A DNA stretch of 64,000 bases from Eretmocerus hayati. Lineage: Eukaryota > Arthropoda > Insecta > Hymenoptera > Aphelinidae. Shown one piece after another: positions 46,270 through 56,747 of this stretch. The notes below the pieces were generated by a model. It ran no database searches and was not told the DNA's origin. It saw nothing but the letters and a program-made list of their open reading frames with translations. Numbering within the stretch: the stretch's first letter is position 1; each line of letters begins with the position of its first letter. The stretch covers positions 114,888,246 through 114,952,245 of the forward strand of contig CM056742.1 of assembly GCA_029851415.1 (NCBI GenBank), in the 5' to 3' direction. Both the position numbers and the translations under genes were made by a program.

Positions 46270-48490
46270 TCGAAAAAGGATATTACTTCCTCGAAGAACA
46301 ATTATTGTATGAAGCCGGAAGTTTTTGCTTGAAAATTTTTCGAACTTCTCAATTTTGAACAGTTTGAGCCTAACCCCAATGAAAGGCCGCCCATCTTATT
46401 CTGCTTGCCGAGATCCATTGAATGGTATCCCCATGCATACATCCCACTTGCAATTTACAACACTTTCTGTGAATTATTCTGAATCACATGTCTGTATGTG
46501 CGTGCTGTACGTTGTCGTTTCTTTGTCACGCGATCTCTCCCGAGGCCTCCGGCCAATCTCCAAGAAACTTCCAGGATTTAGTCTCAACTGATCAGTGATG
46601 GTTCCATTCCATTGTCAGCTCCATACTCATAATACTCTTTCTCCCGGATTTCATTGATCGTCGAAAATTCCAACATCATTTTCACACCATGTTTGTCAAA
46701 CCGTTCTAGCATCCAACATCTAACACTCGCATTATCAAAACCCGTCAAAACCGGTTCCGGATGTTCTGCTGTTTCTCTGACAAGATTGGTGGATACAGGA
46801 TTCTCATCAATAAATCCCTTCTTCGCAATAAATTTTTTTTATTTTGCTATCCGTATCACTCGAAATTTCTTCAACGCTTCGATGGATCCCATTGAAATTT
46901 TCAGGCATTGTTCAAGCTCCTTGGGCAATGAACCCAGTCTTTTTTCAACGTTATTCACCGATTTATTTTGACCTAAAATTTTTTTTAATCTCAATTATAG
47001 TTTCAATTTCTTCTTCCCTCCCCAAATCACAAGAACCTTATGGATTATCTTTATGAATCTCTAAGGGGTTACCCCAAACAAATAGCGATGGTTTGACTTG
47101 ATTCTCACCTCTCATTAATCAATATTTTCAATTGAATCCTGAACCAAATACTCGTGATTCAACAACACCTCTCAATCAAACTAGTCCAAACTATCTAGCG
47201 CCCTACACCAGCCAGATAAGACTATCGAGATGTTACTTACCCAAACGTTTCTCTATCATTCTCAAGAGGTTGGTTGATACGTTTCGACTGAATTCTCATT
47301 TTTAATGTTGAAATAATCATCAGGGCACGCGCGAGAAAACATTTCGCAATTGTCTTTTTGCAGCGTATTTTGTCTAAAGTTGATATCAAAAGCCGCAAAA
47401 TTTACAGCTCAACAATCTCCGAGATACTATCTACTTGTACAAACGAGCGTCTGTCTATTCTGGGAAATGTGGTCATAAACATAGCCGTCAAAGGCACAAA
47501 AAACCGGCAGGCTTGAAAATGTCTTAATCATCGTGAAGCTCCACTTCATTTAGACAAACTCAGTCAGACCAGTAAATTTTAGAGTATCTTTCACATGTTT
47601 GACCCCAGGTTCAACTCCCTTACTCCCTCAGAAAAAAGTGTGTAGAGACAAGAAATTGCAACTCCGCGGATACAAAAAAACCGATGCTTGTGGTCTATTT
47701 TGTGGTCCCCTCAGATCGATGGCAAAGCAAGTCAAATTTCGCAAAGAGTAATTATTCAAAAAATTGAGTTTTCTATCTTGGTATGCGTTTGAGCGCTCTG
47801 AAACTCGCGGTGTCGGATTCAGCAGCTAATAATGCTGAAAGAAATGTAGATTCTTGCGTATTGAGAGATTGGTCACGAGAAAAGTTCATCGTGGTCATCA
47901 ATTTAAACTTTGAAAAAATATAAAAATTGTCGTTTTTCAGAACCAATTTATTTTTATATTGATATTGGTTTCATACACGAATACTGTCATCTAGAGGAAA
48001 ACTGACCCGCAGATCCGGTTTCTAAATCAAAATATATAGGGAAAATATGGTCCATGTTTGTATTCATTCCAACCTCAAACTTTCGTTGCGCGTACTCCAC
48101 GGGTCACAGTCCACTTGGATGAAGAATAAGATATCTCATGATCTAGTGCTTATGAAGTAACGCAGTTAAAGAAGTAAATCGTCAAACGTACTGATCAATC
48201 CTTAGTCGGCCTTGTGCTAGATTCCACGGTTTTGGGATTACGACGGGATTCCACGTAACGACACGCTAGTAAAGTATTCAACATTGGTATCTTGTTACTT
48301 AGCTACGATAAACAGTGACTCAACGATCAAAGTGAGAGTTGGATAAATTGGAGTCATATCTGAGCGATATGGTTTGAAAAAATTCTCATCAATATGGCAA
48401 TATTTCGGTCGTTTACCTCAATGTTTTTTTCATTGTTCTTAGACCTTAGTACACCTCACTATCCTATGATTGAACAATAAAAGTACATTG
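46270..48490. other. AT-rich DNA, no supported gene
   Basis: Open frames around 46325-47056 are short, cross no recognised domain and lie in AT-rich sequence. The stretch 48000-48110 (ACTGACCCGCAGATCCGG, TTTCTAAATC) weakly resembles 23340-23445 of the 2.9-kb palindrome, so a worn relative may be present. Confidence 0.3.
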
Positions 48491-48499
48491 AGCAATATA

Positions 48500-48800
48500 G
48501 GCGAAAAAGAAGATTCCCGCACGAGTGTCCGGGAAGAGTGCGAGAAAGTAACTTTCTCGCGCGGTTCCGGACACGAGTGCGAGAACTTTTTGCCCGCGTT
48601 GCTTATACTATTTTTCATCATTCTAACCTAAAAAGACCGCATTCAAATGCGGTTTTAGGGTTTTCATGATGAAAAATCATTATTGCTCTGTGCTCGCAGG
48701 CCCTTTTTCGGGCGCGGAGGGGTTATTTCCCTCGCTCCGCTCGGGAAATAAACTGTCCTAGCGCCCGAACTGGGCGTACGCGCCCAGGGCAATAATGTAC
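48500..48800. repeat. Cluster of three strong hairpins
   Basis: First hairpin: CGAGTGTCCGG facing CCGGACACGAGTG (48519-48582 region). Second: 48610-48677, a near-perfect 68-bp palindrome, ATTTTTCATCATTCTAACC outside and ACCGCATT/AATGCGGT inside. Third: 48680-48797, CATTATTGC facing GCAATAATG with GGGCGCGG and CCCGAGC-type inner stems. No ORF; probably a compound non-autonomous repeat. Confidence 0.65.
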
Positions 48801-49015
48801 TATTATGCAACCTGTGCGGAAAACTGTGTCTCTGCAATTTAAAAATAAAAAAATTGACGGTCAAGACTTGAATGAAATAATAACAATCATTATATCTTAT
48901 ACTGAGTTTTTCATTCAATTAAAATGAGAATTTGATTGCAATTCACGTTTCCTGTATGTCATAGTTCCAGTCCATTCGCCACAGACGATGTTATAGTCAC
49001 ATTTTTGGCACTGAC

Positions 49016-49349
49016 AAGGGGAGTCCAGAGGGTCCGGGTCGCCAAATCTCATCAAACTTTTTCCAAAGTCTCGTTCCACCTAGAAAATGAAGAATCCAGT
49101 GTAACTCCGTCAAATGAGCACCCTGTTCAGAGCTACGAGTAAAAATGTTAGCATTGTCAGTATATCTATATGTATCACTTTTCAACATGGGCCTATATGG
49201 GCGATGCTAATGTCATAGGCTGTAACTTTGAACAGGAGGCCCATTTGACGGAGTTACTCTGGAATCTGGATTCATCATATTCTAGGTAATACGAGGCTGT
49301 GAGAAAAGTTTGGTGATATTTGGTGACCCGGACCCTCTGGACTCTCCTT
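49016..49349. mobile_element. 334-bp palindromic MITE, copy 1
   Basis: AAGGGGAGTCCAGAGGGTCC faces GGACCCTCTGGACTCTCCTT, and the stem continues through CGGGTCRCCAAATCTCA and AACTCCGTCAAATG to an AT-rich loop near 49190. Copy 2 at 50287-50625 shares the inner about 290 bp but has a different outer stem. Confidence 0.8.
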
Positions 49350-49800
49350 ATGTGAGAGTGGAACGATGCACCAGACCCGCTCGTTCGACAATCTTTTCGC
49401 GGAGGTCGGCGGTACGGGACGGGCGTCTGAGGTACGGAGTGGGGTCCAGGGGCGGCAGGGGGTGAAGCCTCCGCCCAGCGAGAAATCAAAACAAAGTTTT
49501 GGTCACTAGCAGCTATCTACAAGCATAGGCGCTAAATACTAAGAATTCGCTTCGATTTCCCGCTGTACGACGGGGGTTCGGGAGCGGAGCCCCCCGACTG
49601 AAATAAAGTTCTAAAACCTGTATAAAAAAATACCCTCTTGTTCATATCGCGTATTGCCTCGTTGCTCCAAAATATCGCCAAATTCCAAAAGATCTACGAT
49701 TTATAATTCATCTAACTATGTTTAATGATAATCAATCATCTAAATACATTTGAAAAGGTGGTTCTGGAATTTATGAATACCTTTACCCACCAAAAGTATT

Positions 49801-50063
49801 TTTATGCAATTTTCCGATGTTTGAGTGCTTACAAAATTGCATAAAATAGCATTCGCGCCTCGACCCTGAGGTTCCCCGCTTCCGAGCGATTATTTCGCCA
49901 TTCCCTATAAGAATTTCGGGGAATTCATTTTTGCACAGATTTCACTTTCTCGCACACTTAGCCTTACGATGATGACTTTCTGCATTTCTTTCGGCACGAG
50001 TACCTTGCATAGAAAGTTAAAGTTAACTTTTTGCACAGTTTTACGCACAGCGTTGCATAAAAA
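49801..50063. mobile_element. 263-bp dispersed repeat with TTTTTATGCAA ends, copy 1
   Basis: TTTTTATGCAA (49801) and TTGCATAAAAA (50053-50063) form 11-bp inverted ends. The right half (TTTCTCGCACACTTA, GCATTTCTTTCGGCAC, TTTTACGCACAGCGTTGCAT) recurs in reverse at 56330-56515. Confidence 0.65.
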
Positions 50064-50286
50064 TTCATTGAGTCATTGAACATCTTGATCTTCATAGCTA
50101 CCGCATATTTCTTCATTTAATAATTGTGAAAATGCTTGCATACGAGCCTGCATGTGGGAGACATAGTTTTGGTGTCAATGAACGTTGACTACATTACTCT
50201 AATGAGGAAATATTAAACAAAACTCAGGAAAATCTCTGCGTTTGCATACTTGTAACCCGCAAGTGTGCTACTTAATGTAAGCTCAC

Positions 50287-50625
50287 AAGGGGGACCCACG
50301 AAGTGCGGGTCACCAAATCTCACCAAACTTTTTTCACAGTCTCGTACCACCTAGAATATAAAGAATCCAGAGTAACTCCGTCAAATGGGCCCCCTGTTCA
50401 TAGCTACAAGTAAAAATGTTAGCATACCAGTATATCTATTGTATATCACTTTTTTACATCGGCCTATACTAATGGGCAATGCTAATGTCATAGGCTGTAA
50501 CTTTGGACAGAGGGCCCATTTGACGGAGTTACTCTGGATTCTTCATATTCTAGGTGGTACACGACTGTGAAAAAAGTCTCGTGAGCTTTGGTGACCCGCA
50601 CTTCGTCACTTCGTGGGTTCCCCTT
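50287..50625. mobile_element. 339-bp palindromic MITE, copy 2
   Basis: AAGGGGGACCCACGAAGTGC faces GCACTTCGTCACTTCGTGGG followed by TTCCCCTT. The inner stem and loop match copy 1 (49016-49349), including GTAACTCCGTCAAATGGGC and AATGTTAGCAT. The right arm has a small duplicated CTTCGTCA. Confidence 0.8.
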
Positions 50626-51511
50626 ATTGTCAGTCGTTCTAGGTTTGGCATTTGACATGTCTTGATCATGCGTGTAAGAGTGCGTGGAAGTTAAAATGAT
50701 GAAACTCCATGTTTCAAAAGCTCAATCAAAATTATTCGTGGCTTTCCATTTTCGCGAAGTACACCCTGAACACTTTTTTTATGTTTAATACCCCTGTTAA
50801 TTTTCCTGGATTGGATCGAAATCGCTCTCGAAATCAAAGCTTCTTGAATTTCTTCTTATGATGATTTTATCGCAGGATGGCGTTGAATCAGCAAAAAGCT
50901 TCTTGAAACGCCCCTCTTTCTACTATTCAGTCAATATCACTGTCGTCCTGTCTATTGAATATGATGCTCATCTAAGATCTACGCGTATTTCAAATGTAAA
51001 GTATTAACGAAATAGTATATCTTGTGTCGATTCGACACTGTCGAGTGCAGGAAGGTTTTTTTTCTTCCTGAAAAAAGTTTTCCGCGCGGGACGCATATGC
51101 CGTTTTCGCGCACAGAAACCTGTAAATAATGATCAAAGGTGATACCGTATCCCTCGGATCCCACGCTCGTTCCTCAAAGTGAACAACTGTCCAATGACGT
51201 GCGAATGAAAGACAGAATGATTCAAACATGCTTGGGAATAATACGCGATATAAAATGCTCAGAATGCGGATATTTTTATTGGTCCATCAATGAGTCACAC
51301 AAGTATTTACCGCATCACGCAACTAGTCATCAACAAGTGCTAGCAAGTACCAATAGAGCCGATTAAAGCTCGTATACGTAATTAATACATTTGATTCTAG
51401 GAGCAGAAGAGTCTCTTACAATGGTTTGGTCGATCGATCCAGATGTGCGAAGCTCGCATAAACTACCGATGTTGGTGACTGAGGGGCCCACATGTCGATC
51501 TAGAGCCTATA
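50626..51511. other. Downstream flank of the MBF2-like gene, nothing else recognised
   Basis: AT-rich to neutral DNA without supported ORFs or repeats. Confidence 0.3.
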
Positions 51512-51517
51512 TTTATT
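51512..51517 (-). terminator. Poly(A) signal AATAAA of the MBF2-like gene
   Basis: TTTATT on the plus strand reads AATAAA on the gene strand, 64 bp downstream of the stop codon, which is a normal spacing for a short insect 3' UTR. Confidence 0.6.
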
Positions 51518-51581
51518 ATCAATTGCGTTATCCATGTGGTATACTGTGGGACCTGTTCAAGGATTTACTCTCAGTAGAGGT

Positions 51582-51944
51582 TCAGCGAGCGTAGACCTGG
51601 ATGGTGAAGTTAAGCGGCTGGCTTATCTGGCTCCAGAAATGCAGGGTGACGTTTTTCTGGCCGAGCCCGCCCCTGGAGATTTCGGCGTAACCACCATGGC
51701 CCCTGTATCCAAGGTCGATCGCCCGGATCATGGTGATGTTCTGATAGTATTTTTGCACGTTGCAGATCCGACCCGCCTCCACGATTCTGTTGTATTGGGC
51801 GCGCACATTCACGTCACCGACGCAGATGAGGCTGTCGTAGGGCACCCGGCGACCTACCACGAAGTCCGTCGCCTTAACCGAGGTAGCTATTACCAGCAGG
51901 CCCAGCACCATGGTCGGCGCGATCCATCTTCTTGGTGACGCCAT
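51582..51944 (-). CDS. MBF2-family secreted peptide (probable salivary secreted peptide), 120 aa
   Basis: An intact single-exon frame. I chose the ATG at 51944 rather than the 43 codons of open frame above it because it has a good Kozak context (CCAAAAATGGCG) and starts directly with a signal peptide: basic MASPRRW, hydrophobic TMVLGLLVIA, likely cleavage near SVKA/TDF (residues 25-26). The mature part fits the insect MBF2 domain: a GRRVPYDSLI opening, an IRAIDLGYRGHGGYAEIS centre with GGYA, and the end GGLGQKNVTLHFWSQ...NFTIQVYAR, where family members show GG-G---VT-H--SQ----F---IYGR. Cys41 and Cys61 could form one disulfide; NIT (69), NVT (98) and NFT (112) are possible N-glycosylation sites. 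The family was named from Bombyx MBF2, a co-activator of FTZ-F1; many hymenopteran members are annotated as salivary secreted peptides. The secretion signal favours an extracellular role; the exact function is unknown. No gene neighbour is visible; repeats lie on both sides. Confidence 0.85.
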   Translation of the reverse strand: MASPRRWIAPTMVLGLLVIATSVKATDFVVGRRVPYDSLICVGDVNVRAQYNRIVEAGRICNVQKYYQNITMIRAIDLGYRGHGGYAEISRGGLGQKNVTLHFWSQISQPLNFTIQVYAR

Positions 51945-52040
51945 TTTTGGGCTGGTCTTGACGCACTGACACCCCTGCACTCGAGGCAATGAAGCAACTG
52001 TTGGAGCGCAATCTCTGGAAGTCTCGGCGCACCAACGGCA

Positions 52041-52047
52041 TTTTATA
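52041..52047 (-). promoter_or_regulatory. TATA box of the MBF2-like gene
   Basis: TATAAAA on the gene strand, about 100 bp upstream of the ATG. Transcription would start about 30 bp downstream (near 52010), leaving a 5' UTR of about 65 nt. A strong TATA box fits a tissue-specific, highly expressed secreted peptide. Confidence 0.55.
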
Positions 52048-52262
52048 TGAAAGCCTCGATTGCCTGACATCATCGCTGTTTTTCTCTTATCTTATCACGT
52101 TTCGAGGGATAGCAAGATACACAATAATTTCAAGAGGCTGAATCACAGGCGTGATTCAAGCTCGAGTAAATCATGTTTTTCTCACCTGCCGCGTGCGACA
52201 CAACGGCAAGAGGACCTCTTGAAAATTTCGCCTGTCTCTCTGTTTTGAGCCATGCACTGGTG

Positions 52263-53515
52263 AAAACGATGCAATCAAACCTGCAAGTAAACGGGTGCTC
52301 GCACCAAAAATTTTGTCGGGAGGAAAATCAACCTCAAAACCCATAGGAAGGCAATCAAACCCGCAAATATTCGGATGTTTGGCCTGGAAATACTGTTAGG
52401 GGAAAATTGACCCCAAAACCCAGTAGAGCATTTAAACCCGCAAATAACCGGATACTCGGGCCGAGAATCTCGAAAAAAACTGTGGGGAAAGAATCAATCC
52501 CGAAACCTAGGAAGGCCTTGAAACCCGCAAACAACGGAATGCTCAAAACGAAAATTATTTCGGGCAAAGAATCATCCTCAAAATCCAGGATGAAAGTCAG
52601 AACAGCGAATGCCCAAAATCTCGATCTGATGGAGATCCTCGCGAGGAAGTAATCAATGCAGTGATTGCAACAAGTGATCATATATTTTCTCATCACCACT
52701 TTGAAACCGTGGGTTTTGGTGAAAAATGAATCCAATGATTGATCTACGATCTTTGGAAGACATACAAAAGTAATCGTAGTGAATTCACAATTGGAGCTCA
52801 CCATTCTTAACTTCTCTCACTCGTTTTGAAAACGACGCGTCTCCTCCGAATACTGGGACAGGTATTTTCACCATCAGATCCAGAGCTATTTACGATTTAC
52901 GAGGAACACTATCATCGGTTTTATCAGATGAAATGAGATCGGTCTTGAGATATGTGCCAAAAGATGGGTCTAAATAGCATGAAAATACGTAAACTGACAC
53001 GATTATTAATTTTATAAAATCACATTCATTCTTATAATTTTTGCGAGACACATTTTAACACCTTTTTCATAATTCTGCCAAAGACCATCGATGATTGCTT
53101 GATTCACTTCTCGCAAAATGGAGTTGGTAAAATTCGTTTTACAAATTTTCCTTTGCGATATTTCATACACCGAGAGACTTGAATTATTTTGAAAAATCTA
53201 AAAAGTAACGACGCATTACACTTGTTTTGCATTGATAAATGCTAGATGTTCTTGAGCTTGACTCCCCCCCCCCGCCCGACAGAATTTTTAGTACGAGCAT
53301 CTATTTATATGCGGGCTTGATTGCCTTCCTAGGTTTTGGAGTTGATTTTTCACATTACAAAATTTCTGGTGCAAGTATTCAGTAATTTGCGAGTTTGATT
53401 ACCTTCCTAGGTTTTGAGGTTGATTTTTCACCGGACAAAATTTTTGGTGCGAGTATCCGCGGTAATTTGTGGGTTTGATTCCCTTACTAGATTTTGGGGT
53501 ATGACTTTTTTGCCG
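52263..53515. mobile_element. Foldback element C: arms of about 80-bp tandem units
   Basis: Four plus-orientation units of 77-87 bp (52263-52600) are recognised by AAACCCGCAAATAACCGG and CCTCAAAACCCA. Three inverted units (about 53270-53515) are recognised by GCGGGTTTGATTNCCTTCCT and GGTTTTGRGGTTGATTTTT. The roughly 650-bp centre is AT-rich without a gene. It has the same architecture as elements A and B but no shared monomer. The ORFs on either strand across the array are repeat translations. Confidence 0.7.
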
Positions 53516-53562
53516 ACAGAATGGGTCTTATTCTGTATTTCTGTAATCTGTTGTGTTTTTTT

Positions 53563-54447
53563 CTCGGGCGTGGGAAGAGAAGAGCAAGAATGGCCGTTTC
53601 TGCTTACTAACCTATCACTTGGATTGTTATCTAAAAATGATTCGATTCCATGTTCAGATGATTCGTGGACCAAACTTTGAACTGCACAATCAAAAAGAAT
53701 TTTCGGGGGTTTGGAACGATGTGCCATTAAATATAGTCAAATGATATTCACGTAACAATAAAGGTGACAAACTAGTTAGTTTACTCACTGTAAAATAGGC
53801 GGAAATGGAAATCGCTAGTTTTTTTCCCGCTACCAGGCGGAAGAAAACTCAGTTTTCCTCATTTGCGCCTAGTTTACAGTTAGTAAACAAAATAGTTTGT
53901 TACTACTATTGCTAGGTGAATATCATCAGACTGCACTTCATGGCGTATCCTCCCTAGCCCCCAATGCTCTTCTTGATCATACAGTTCAAAATTTAGTCCA
54001 CCAATCATCTGAACATGAAATCGACTCATTTTCAGATAACAATCAAAGTGTTGGGCGAGTATAGCGGAAACAGCGATTATTGCTCTTTTCTCCCCACACC
54101 CGAGGGGGAATACCTCTCTTTCTCTTACTTTCTGAGCTCCCTAACCACCCCGAGTCTGTTTTATTCTAATGACTTTTTCCCTCGAGCGCGGGAGGAAAAG
54201 AGCAATGATCACCATTTCCGCTCACTAACCTATCGCTTTGTTTGTTATCTAAAAATGACTCAATTTCATGTTGAGGTAATTCCTGCACCAACCTTTGAAT
54301 CGTATGATCATAAAAAGTTTGTGGGGGTTTGTAAGGACAAGCCACTGTGTGTGGTTGAATGATATTCACGTAGCAATGAGAATAACTAGATAGTCTGTTT
54401 ACTTGATGTAAATGAGGCGGAAATGGGAATCGCTAGATTTTCCTCCA
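53563..54447. repeat. About 260-bp unit in three copies, two direct and one inverted
   Basis: Copy 1 is 53563-53825, copy 2 (inverted) about 53838-54090, copy 3 54181-54447. Landmarks are GGRAGARAAGAGCAA, TTGTTATCTAAAAATGA, TGATATTCACGTARCAAT and AGGCGGAAATGG. Copies 1 and 2 form an imperfect hairpin around CCCGCTACCAGGCGGAAG. It lies directly beside foldback C and may be part of the same compound element. Confidence 0.7.
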
Positions 54448-54782
54448 CCCCTCCGCAGGAAAAACGTTCTAGAATAAGGCCCCTGGGTCGATGACCTTTT
54501 TTTTTTAAGCTTCCACTTTAAGCTTTCAGAAAGTGCAGATCTGGGGAAATTTTTAAGTGGCGCCCCTGTAAACAGCCATTTTTCTCCCGGCTTGGTGAGG
54601 AAAATTGGCGTTTCGTCGCACCGATACCAAAAAATAGTACATTCACCTCGCTCGTCGGAACGTTTTAGCACGGGAATAATTACTGTGGCCCAATACAGCC
54701 AGAGCTCGCATCGGTGTACAAAGTACTATTTTATGTTCGTTATATGTTCAATTAGTACAAAAAACTCTACTGGAATTTTTCG

Positions 54783-56284
54783 ATAGCCCCCATGGGCCCT
54801 CGCGCACATAAATTATTATCCATTTTAGGTTTTGTTTCAGCCTAATTCCCAGAAAATCCGACGAGACACAACCCTTTCGGACGTACATGGATGGAGGAAC
54901 AGAGTGGATTCTCTCTGTTGAGATTGGTTCTTTCAAGAGGAAGAATTGTCTAAGACCCATAATAATTGAGTCTAATAGCAACTTCTCGGAGCTATTTGCT
55001 AAGAGCCAAAATTCTGGCGACTTCTGGGTCTGTTTCAAAGCGATCGAGCTTCTACTAGTCTTATGACAATCGATTTTTACCAGTGGTCATTCCGAAGGTC
55101 TTGAAAAACCTACAATTTGAGTACTGGTAGAAATTGATTATCATAATTTTAATAATAGCAATTTCAGTTGGTACAATTTGAGCAGTTTCGCCAAAATACC
55201 TATTTTTGAGCTGGATTAACAAAAATTGGCTTTCTTCCTTCGATCCCGAACCTTCGCGAATATATTTCTGATACAAATAATGTTCATGAGAACAATAATC
55301 TGGGCGAGCTACTCAATTCTCGATTTCATTCAGTAGAGCCAATTTAGAACGATCTTCTTTGACATTTTGCTAAAAATGACCTCACGGTTATGACTCGCAT
55401 ATACTTCCATCTGAACTATATGCAATAACAGTGGGATTACTCCTCAAAGTACCTCTAATACGAGTAAAAACTTACAGTGTGAGTTTCGAGCTGGATACGA
55501 GCTGGGGCTTCTATTTTACGGGTGAAACTGGTCATTATTTCGTTCATTTTGGCTCAGGCAGGACTGAAAGAAATTTCCCTCATCCATGGCTCACAAATGA
55601 TGAGCAACTGATGAATCAGGAAGACAAACATGTTTTCCCTGACTGAAAATGACCATCTAAATTCACGGTCTCGTGGTCAGTTTATGGCTCTAAATCATAA
55701 ACAAGAGTCCCTGTCACTGCATCAAAACGTGAACTTGTGTATTCTTTAGTCTAGGAGCAGAAGTAAATATTTTAGAGCAAAATCGACCACGAGATCATGT
55801 CTGGATGGTCACTCTGAGTTGCGGAAACATTTTTGCTTATCTAGATCAAGGCTCGCCTCCGGATCTTCTTACACACATTTGAGAGACTTTAAAGAGTGAT
55901 TCCACGTATAATAGTGCTCGTTGTTCAGATAAAAGCATATACCAGCCATGGCTATGTTTTCATTTTTAGCAAAAAGTCAAAATGGTTGTTTTAAGATGGC
56001 TGAATAAGATCGAGAATTCAAACATTACAACCAGATCATTGTTCTAATTGAGTGTATTTGTACCAAATAACATATCCGACCAGATTTGAGATTGAAGGAA
56101 AAAAACGGTTCTTTCAAATTGAGCCTAAAATTTAACATTTCTACGAAACTGCTCAACTTCTGCCGAATGTAACTCTTATAGAAGGTGCGATAAAATCGAC
56201 TTTTTAACTAGCAGTCAAATTGTAGGTTTTTTAAGACCTTCGAAATGACCGCTGTAAAAGTGCGCTAGGATTCATGGGGGTTAT
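54783..56284. mobile_element. 1.5-kb palindromic element with unequal arms
   Basis: The ends ATAGCCCCCATGGGCCCTCG and complementary GATTCATGGGGGTTAT face each other, then CGCGCAC faces GTGCGC. Inner arms match from 55065 (ACCAGTGGTCATTCCGAAGG) to 56250 (ACCTTCGAAATGACCGCTG), and again near 55370/55965 (TTTTTAGCAAAAAGTCAAAA against its complement) and 55650/55790 (CACGGTCTCGTGGTC, GACCACGAGATCATG). About 255 bp at 54810-55065 has no right-arm partner: either an insertion or a deletion. No coding sequence. Confidence 0.75.
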
Positions 56285-56329
56285 TAAAAAGATCCAAAAC
56301 AGTTGTGTACAATTTTCAACATAGTACTA

Positions 56330-56515
56330 ACAGAAAAAAATTTATGCAACGCTGTGCGTAAAATTGTGCGAAAAAAGAAAAAGAAATGCGAAAGAAATGT
56401 GCCGAAAGAAATGCGGAAAGTCATTATCGCACGGTTATGAGTGTGCGAGAAAGTAACTTTTACACTATGCTCGAGAAAGCATAGTGATAAAATAAAATCT
56501 GTGCTACTTATGATG
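56330..56515. repeat. Inverted copy of the 49.8-50.1 kb repeat
   Basis: ATGCAACGCTGTGCGTAAAA, GTGCCGAAAGAAATGC and GTGTGCGAGAAAGTAA match the complement of 49931-50060. An extra ACTATGCTCGAGAAAGCATAGT hairpin follows. The two copies point in opposite directions 6.3 kb apart. Confidence 0.65.
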
Positions 56516-56702
56516 ATTTTCATGAAAAATGGAAAGTTTGAAAGAGTATGGAATGGTCGATTCTGTCGATGTATTAACCTTTTGCGACGCCACGTGTGAT
56601 TCCACATAAGACACTGCGTGATCCCATTTTGACGCCACTGTAGTCATTTAATCAGAATTGGTAATATAGTTATCGGTGAGTCCATTATGCGAAGATTTCG
56701 TT

Positions 56703-56747
56703 ACCCGCGGATCGTTGGCTGACACAGATCCTATCTGATCCGCGGGT
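56703..56747. repeat. Isolated 11-bp-stem hairpin ACCCGCGGATC
   Basis: ACCCGCGGATC at 56703 and GATCCGCGGGT ending at 56747 enclose a 23-bp loop. It is outside the other palindromic elements, with no adjacent gene. Confidence 0.7.

Noticed and set aside
46325..47056. Plus-strand frames, considered as LINE ORF2 remains
   Set aside because: No endonuclease or RT motif can be read in any frame; composition is AT-rich non-coding.
51945..52073. Upstream extension of the MBF2-like frame (43 extra residues)
   Set aside because: It would bury the signal peptide; the ATG at 51944 has the better context, and the TATA box at 52041-52047 puts the start of transcription inside the extension.
52355..52804. 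149-codon minus-strand frame with FAGFKAFLGFG-like repeats
   Set aside because: Mostly translation of the 80-bp tandem units of foldback C; the plus-strand frame over the same units is equally open.
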